From the NCBI GenBank assembly GCA_003194525.1, contig NBIV01000322.1, positions 1 through 64,000 of the forward strand: 64,000 nt of DNA, in the 5' to 3' direction. The stretch is from Gracilariopsis chorda. Lineage: Eukaryota; Rhodophyta; Florideophyceae; Gracilariales; Gracilariaceae. This document shows positions 59,641-64,000 of this stretch, one piece after another; positions within the stretch are counted from its first letter, which is position 1; every line of letters starts with the position of its first letter. A program made the position numbers and the translations under genes. The notes beneath the pieces were generated by a model, which saw only the letters and a program-made list of their open reading frames with translations, was not told the origin of the DNA and searched no databases.

Positions 59641-60084
59641 AATGGGATAGCCCGTCGTCAATGGAGTAAGAACAGGGAGCCCCCAGTCAAAATGCCTGGC
59701 CTCCTGCGGCAGCATCGCCCGATACGATATCGGAGTCATATCGCTGTGGTCTTTTCCCTTTATTGCTTGTCACTTGAACGAAGCTAATGATTTCCCATTC
59801 AGCATGCTGGCTTGCGAGCGTTGTCGATGCCCTATGCACTAGTTTAACCATCAGTGATGGCACACATTCTCGAAGTGCACCAACCTCTTGGAGATAAAAG
59901 AAGCGGCCCATCACCGCCGAGCTCTGGTGCCTTCACACGACGAAGGCCTCTGCGAAGCGGAAGGGAACCGTCCCCACTCGGGGATGACGACCACCAAGAT
60001 GGGGAAGCGCACACGAAAGGTGGACAAGAGCCCGAAAGGACAAGCCATTTATTTCGTCATCTGTCTATTATTCTAACGCAAGTA

Positions 60085-60490
60085 GCCCCCCTTGCAGGGA
60101 TCAATTCCAACTCCCTGGGGAGGACCTGCATCTAGGCGATTCCTCCATGCATCCTGCATTGCGACGACATCCCCGGTTACTTCATTCTTACTCAAACCTA
60201 CCTCTCGGAGAAACCGAGCGTTCACATCCCTCGAATCACTGGTATTCGGGGTGGAGATACCACTGCCCGCCACGGGAGGTAAAGCTGTCGGAACGGAAGT
60301 CGGAGGAGCCATGGTTGCGGCTACCGTAGCCAGTGGAACGGAAGAAACTTGTGAATCAGAACCGCTTTCCTGCACGGTAGCATCCACGTCTTGGTCGGCA
60401 TTCCCAACAGTAGGTAACTTGGCCCCGGCCATTTCCGTATCTATTGGATCAGTGTCCACCATAGGGTTCCCTCCGATGTAGGATTGGTAA
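60085..60490 (-). pseudogene. antisense accessory gene remnant of chromovirus A (C-terminal part)
   Basis: Minus-strand fossil, antisense to A pol and directly downstream of its chromodomain. Blocks match residues about 485-590 of the intact gene: DDYYQSYIGGNPMVD against DDYYRAYGGDDPMVD, then an acidic/Pro-Ser linker, then ARFLREVGLSKNEVTGDV against ARFLRGAGLSAAEVSGDV. It is cut off at 60499 by element B, so the rest of the gene should lie right of element B. Confidence 0.75.
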
Positions 60491-60499
60491 TAATCGTCC

Positions 60500-61306
60500 T
60501 GTGGTGCAATGCCCCAAAGGGGAAAAACACCGAAAGACGTCCGGGATCTTCCTCTCACGAGGTGAACCCAGTTGGGTAGAGCCCTCCCAGAGGTGTCACG
60601 GCGAAGCCGGTTTGTAAGACCAGGGACACCTGTCGCGACTCGCGCAGGGAGGTGAAGGCGAAGGATCGGTATCCGCGTGAGCGGGGCGTGATCCTCAGTA
60701 GAGGTATGTTTCCACGTAAGTGGGGGTGTGTGAGCGGATGCGCACACGAGGGCCGCGGATAGCGGGAGGTGCTACCCTAAAAAGGGGAAAGAGGAAGGAC
60801 GAGTGGGTCGCGAGAGCGACGAGTAGATACGGCAATGCCGGTGGACAGGACTCCCTATACAGGGCGAAACACCAATATGATTGGAACAATTAGTACTCCC
60901 AATGATGGGTCTCCTTTAGATGTGCAAGGGGGGTGAACTTCCGTACACTACGGTGCTTCCCTCCAAGGAGGAGTTGAGAACACGCGGAGGCGGTAAAGCT
61001 CAGAGCCAATTCCCCAGGTTGGGGTCCCTTGTTGGGGAAGGTTTACTGGTGCGACGGCAGTGCGCCGTCGCACTAAGTACTAGCTTCCCAGAAATGGGTG
61101 TGAAAATAATAAATAAAATTAACTAAAATACTCCACATTCCGTGGCAACATCCACTACTGTGGCCAACCGCCAATTGACCCAAAACCGTGTCCCACGTGT
61201 CCATACCCACCATTGTGGGGCGTAGTTCATATACACACTACACAACCGATAATATCGGGAAAGCGTTCAAGTACCCAGAATCCCTCCCTGAGGGCGTTGC
61301 ACTTCA
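60500..61306 (-). repeat. 3' LTR of chromovirus B (807 bp)
   Basis: Plus-strand ends TGTGGTGCAATGCCCC and GGGCGTTGCACTTCA are imperfect inverted repeats with TG...CA termini. Ends are shared with the solo LTR at 22604-23380. Contains an AATAATAAATAAAATT stretch near 61099 that may hold processing or promoter signals. Confidence 0.85.
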
Positions 61307-61362
61307 TATCCCCCCCTTAAGACGGGAAAACGACCGCGGGCGCGGAGGATTCCCAGACGAAA

Positions 61363-63150
61363 ATGGGTGATAAAAGCGCGTGCTTTGTCTCCGGTTCTCC
61401 GGTAAATCCCTCTGCACCAGAGTCATCAAGCACACAAACGACAACAACAGCCACCCTCCAAAAGGGACAAATGAACGACGACAACCATATCAACAGCCAC
61501 AGCCAACCGCCGAGACTTCTCGGGCGGTACACCACCGGTTTCCGGTCAGTTCCCCTGCCTCAGGGCGATCGAAATCCGGTACAACCGGGGAATATGGCTG
61601 CTGCAGCCGACCATCCCTTCGCACTACCACCTTCGGTGGTGTCCTCCGGAACCACTCCGGTGTCCAACTGGCCAACCTACAACACCCTGGTGGGGCTCAA
61701 CCCGATGAATCGGAATCACGCGTCGCGCCTGCGCCTTGCCCCGTGGTTTCACCCGGCCGCTGTCCTCAATGAGGGGTTGGTCACCGCTTATGCGGATGGT
61801 TCAGACACCCTTCCGGGGGATCTGCCCAGAGCAGTCACCACATCGTGGGATTGGCGTCACCGGATTGCGATTCCGCGTCACCACCTCCGAAGAAACTCGG
61901 GCGAGACCGTCGCTGTGGCGCAGACCGCGTTGACGCGGATGGCGTACCAACGGCAGAGCCGGGCTCCATTCGATGTACCGGTCCCACCGGAGTTTGGCTT
62001 CGACGTTAGCTACTTCTGCACTCGCGGGGAGATTGGGTACGGCGAGAACCTGTTCCGCCTCGAGACCCTCGCTTGGAGGAATTTCCCCGCAGCGCGGCAA
62101 GAGGCCCTTTGCTGGGAGCGACCGATTATTCGGGCGGAGTTCAGGTACCTTCCCCGGCAATACCGGTCCAACTTTCTCCAAAACTTCATCCGCTACGAGC
62201 GGCGTTGGCGATCCCGATTCGGGTACTTTATCCCGTATCAGAACGTGGAGATAGAGCGGATTGCGCCGCCTCACCGACTAGGTCGGTATGTAGCACTCCC
62301 CGAGTGGTGGCGCTTCCATGAAGCCTGCCGGGGGTGCTACATAGAACTCCGGCCGGTACTTACGTACCTCGGTTCGCTGCTCATGCAGGATCCCCGGTCG
62401 GGGTTGTGGTCCGTAGTGGTTACGGAGTGGGCGGCCCGCAGTGCGGCTTATATCCTCAACGAGGCGTACGACCAGTATCGTCTCTGGTTCCTTCAACCGC
62501 GTGTGCGGGCAGCGATCCGAAACCTGGATCTTTGCATCCCCCTTGGGGGCCAGGCCAACAATGAAGAGGTCCTCCAATTACTTGGGTACATCGACAGCGT
62601 TAGCTGGAGTGAGGTCCCGCTGGAGCAAAGCGGTCGTCTGGATGGCGGCAGCGGTAACACCGGTGGTCCGGGACTCGGTAGAAACACCGCCCTTGCGGGG
62701 GATTTTATCTACTTCGACCCCTGGGAGTTCCAGGAAATTTCCTCCGAGGAGGCGCGAGAGCTTCGCGATACGCCCCGGCATGTGCCGGAAGACCACCCGG
62801 TGGGGTACGTCGATTCTGACGACTACTACCGCGCATACGGCGGGGATGACCCAATGGTCGATAACGAACCGGAAGAACCCGGGGAGATGGACGTAGAGGA
62901 AACCGGCGCTAGCGCGGAAGCTATCCCAGAGGGGGTATCTCCGGCCGAGCCGGCTGCTGACCCTTCAACGGCAAGTGCCGGACCTTCTATCCCCAGCGGG
63001 GTGACGGCGAATGAAAACGAAATCATCGCACGTTTCCTCCGGGGTGCCGGTCTTAGCGCTGCCGAGGTATCGGGGGATGTCACCACCATGGCGGACGCGT
63101 TGGCCTATTGCCTTGCTGGGGGTTACGCCCCGGACGATGGGGGTGAGTGA
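61363..63150 (+). CDS. antisense accessory protein of chromovirus B, 595 aa, unknown family
   Basis: The ATG at 61363 lies only 56 bp inside the LTR edge; the stop is at 63148-63150. The frame is uninterrupted and runs antisense to gag-pol. Residues 1-90 are Ser/Thr/Pro/Gln-rich and probably disordered. About 100-200 has WDWRHRIAIPRHHLRR. About 205-415 is the conserved core, rich in Trp, Tyr, Phe and Arg, with EFGFDVSYF, DPRSGLWS, EWAARSA and EAYDQYRLWF. About 440-545 is acidic and Pro-rich, and about 550-585 is a small conserved tail with ARFLRGAGLSAAEVSGDV. No signal peptide, membrane span, zinc site or catalytic triad is evident, so it is not an obvious envelope or enzyme. Remnants at 45380 and 60085 show the gene is old in this lineage. 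It could be a DNA/RNA-binding regulator or silencing suppressor, but that is a guess. Confidence 0.8.
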   Translation: MGDKSACFVSGSPVNPSAPESSSTQTTTTATLQKGQMNDDNHINSHSQPPRLLGRYTTGFRSVPLPQGDRNPVQPGNMAAAADHPFALPPSVVSSGTTPVSNWPTYNTLVGLNPMNRNHASRLRLAPWFHPAAVLNEGLVTAYADGSDTLPGDLPRAVTTSWDWRHRIAIPRHHLRRNSGETVAVAQTALTRMAYQRQSRAPFDVPVPPEFGFDVSYFCTRGEIGYGENLFRLETLAWRNFPAARQEALCWERPIIRAEFRYLPRQYRSNFLQNFIRYERRWRSRFGYFIPYQNVEIERIAPPHRLGRYVALPEWWRFHEACRGCYIELRPVLTYLGSLLMQDPRSGLWSVVVTEWAARSAAYILNEAYDQYRLWFLQPRVRAAIRNLDLCIPLGGQANNEEVLQLLGYIDSVSWSEVPLEQSGRLDGGSGNTGGPGLGRNTALAGDFIYFDPWEFQEISSEEARELRDTPRHVPEDHPVGYVDSDDYYRAYGGDDPMVDNEPEEPGEMDVEETGASAEAIPEGVSPAEPAADPSTASAGPSIPSGVTANENEIIARFLRGAGLSAAEVSGDVTTMADALAYCLAGGYAPDDGGE

Positions 63151-63341
63151 AACCTCTAGTCCAGTTTCCTGGTTCTTCTTTCCCTGGCTATGCCAGTTAG
63201 TGTAGTGTAGTATTGTGGGGAGCTAGCTGCTCCCTTGAATAAACTTTCCCGTTTAGAACGGTGCTTCTCGGTTGAGTTCCCCGTCTTCGACGGACCTTGT
63301 CTTGTTATCCTTTCCTTTCGCTCTCCGCTCGCGCGGCAACG

Positions 63342-64000
63342 TTACCCAACTTGGGCATTTACCAGCGTGGCTGGAGCTGCAGTTCCCGTTTGACGGTGGT
63401 ATCGCACGACCTGCGACCGTGGGAGGTGTTCCATTGGCTCCCACGTATCCCCACTGGGGTCGTACCCGTACCAGCGGACGCGGTATTGTAGAATACCATC
63501 CTGGTCCCAGGTGTGTCCGACAAGTCGGTCTACTACGAACTCTCGTTCGTAGACCTGCCGGCCGTGCCGGGTGGTGGTTGTAATCCCTGGCGAGGGTTGC
63601 CCGCGGTGCGGTATAATGTCCCTTGGCAGGGTGTTCGGCGATAACTCCGACGTTGCCGTGCGCTGTCCTAGTGGCCGCTGCTCATGCGGGAAAATATCCC
63701 TCAAGAGGGTGTGTGGTGCCACGGTTTTCACCGGCAAGTCGTTCCCCAGAGGGGTGTCGTTGTTTCCGTCTTCACGGTAGGCCGGGCGAACCGCCAGTCG
63801 GCGGGGGACTTGGGTTCCGCCTTCGCGGTTGAGCGCACGAACCGCGAGTTTGCGGGAAGATGACCGCTCCTGCGGGATCGGCATTTCCACAATCCCCTGG
63901 GGGGTCCCGTGCGACACGGTGATTGGGTGGCAAACCGCCTCCCTGCCAGGCGCACGAGCGCTCTGCACCATACGTTCCGGCGATGCCGTGGTGTCCCCGG
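63342..64000 (-). CDS. C-terminal end of chromovirus B pol with chromodomain (partial)
   Basis: Open from the window edge to the stop at 63342; the start lies outside. After a linker with repeated Thr/Leu/Pro/Arg-Asp patterns comes a chromodomain: YEREFVVDRLVGH, then ILQYRVRWYGYDPSGDTWEP, ending MEHLPRSQVVRYH. The aromatic cage positions (Y, W, W) are present. It converges with the accessory gene; the two stops are about 190 bp apart. This is the tail of integrase in Ty3 chromoviruses. Confidence 0.88.
   Translation of the reverse strand, partial: GDTTASPERMVQSARAPGREAVCHPITVSHGTPQGIVEMPIPQERSSSRKLAVRALNREGGTQVPRRLAVRPAYREDGNNDTPLGNDLPVKTVAPHTLLRDIFPHEQRPLGQRTATSELSPNTLPRDIIPHRGQPSPGITTTTRHGRQVYEREFVVDRLVGHTWDQDGILQYRVRWYGYDPSGDTWEPMEHLPRSQVVRYHRQTGTAAPATLVNAQVG

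Larger units (their letters stand above)
42100..60499 (+). mobile_element. Ty3/gypsy chromovirus A, broken and split by insertions
   Basis: Plus-strand Ty3 element whose visible left edge falls inside gag, just before the zinc-knuckle region (about 42310). Protease region follows at about 42680-43900, then RT (43920-44194 and, right of an insertion, 55840-56160 with FGLTNAPATFQRAVDIL). RNase H is at 56485-56753, integrase at about 57040-57780, and a GPY/F-like part at 57930-58160. The chromodomain is at about 59410-59610 (EYILDRVVEHHYNWDGILEY). Its right end is interrupted at 60500 by element B, so its 3' LTR should lie beyond the window. Element N sits inside its RT. Broken, well over ten breaks. 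Confidence 0.8.
60500..64000 (-). mobile_element. Ty3/gypsy chromovirus B, left part, looks young
   Basis: Minus-orientation element running off the right edge. Visible parts: the 3' LTR (60500-61306), a purine-rich tract immediately inside it (AAGGGGGG in minus orientation, 61307-61320), the uninterrupted antisense accessory gene (61363-63150), and the chromodomain-bearing end of pol (63342 to edge, open throughout). No breaks are visible in the part shown. It interrupts the accessory remnant of chromovirus A. Confidence 0.85.

Noticed and set aside
61363-63150. Envelope gene of an errantivirus-like element
   Set aside because: No signal peptide or membrane span, and the gene is antisense to pol, whereas env is sense.
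1-64000. tRNA or rRNA genes
   Set aside because: No cloverleaf with a T-arm consensus and no rRNA-like conserved blocks were found by reading both strands; weak cases could be missed without a covariance search.

Overview
This 64 kb window looks like the repeat-rich part of a eukaryotic nuclear genome. It contains a rolling-circle Helitron with its non-autonomous relatives, cut-and-paste DNA transposon remnants (hAT-like, two pogo-like, possibly piggyBac-like), two Ty1/copia elements and several Ty3/gypsy chromoviruses, many inserted into one another. Mixed transposon classes, few intron-like features and ORF-dense islands would suit a red macroalga of the Chondrus type, but nothing here proves the organism. 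No rRNA, tRNA, CRISPR or bacterial operon was found.

Layout. 0.2-1.9 kb: decayed hAT-like transposase. 2.8-12.5 kb: one lone non-autonomous Helitron, then a head-to-tail concatemer (3351-12455) of five short Helitron units and one 6.65 kb autonomous-type element carrying a Rep-helicase gene. 12.5-13.7 kb: an LTR, a candidate primer-binding site and a short gag start. 14.4-17.9 kb: copia element 1 on the minus strand, holding a solo LTR that itself holds a second solo LTR. 17.9-19.6 kb: LTR and edge of a further Ty3-type element. 19.6-21.2 kb: possible piggyBac-like remnant and a 21-bp minisatellite. 21.2-22.0 kb: terminal-inverted-repeat element. 22.0-29.7 kb: copia element 2 on the minus strand, carrying a solo LTR, a single short Helitron and a pogo-like transposon. 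30.4-32.6 kb: second pogo-like remnant. 33.3-33.9 kb: 42-bp minisatellite.

34.9-41.8 kb is different. It is an island of open reading frames without recognisable transposon domains: a six-span membrane protein, two coiled-coil proteins, an acidic protein, a small protein and a single-zinc-finger protein, with strong palindromes in and around it. From about 42.1 kb to the right edge lies a Ty3 chromovirus (A, plus strand). It is interrupted at 44195-55807 by an old Ty3 element (N, minus strand) with both LTRs, and at 60500 by the left part of a younger Ty3 chromovirus (B, minus strand) that runs off the window.

Two signals stand out. First, the Helitron concatemer has junctions that can be read base by base, and its ends (TC at the 5' end, hairpin plus CTTG or CTTT at the 3' end, A/T target) depart slightly from the canonical CTRR rule. 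Second, the Ty3 elements share an accessory gene placed antisense to gag-pol, between the chromodomain end of pol and the 3' LTR. One copy is an uninterrupted 595-codon frame (61363-63150), and related remnants lie at the same place in elements N and A and probably beside the LTR at 17911. I recognise no known family in it.
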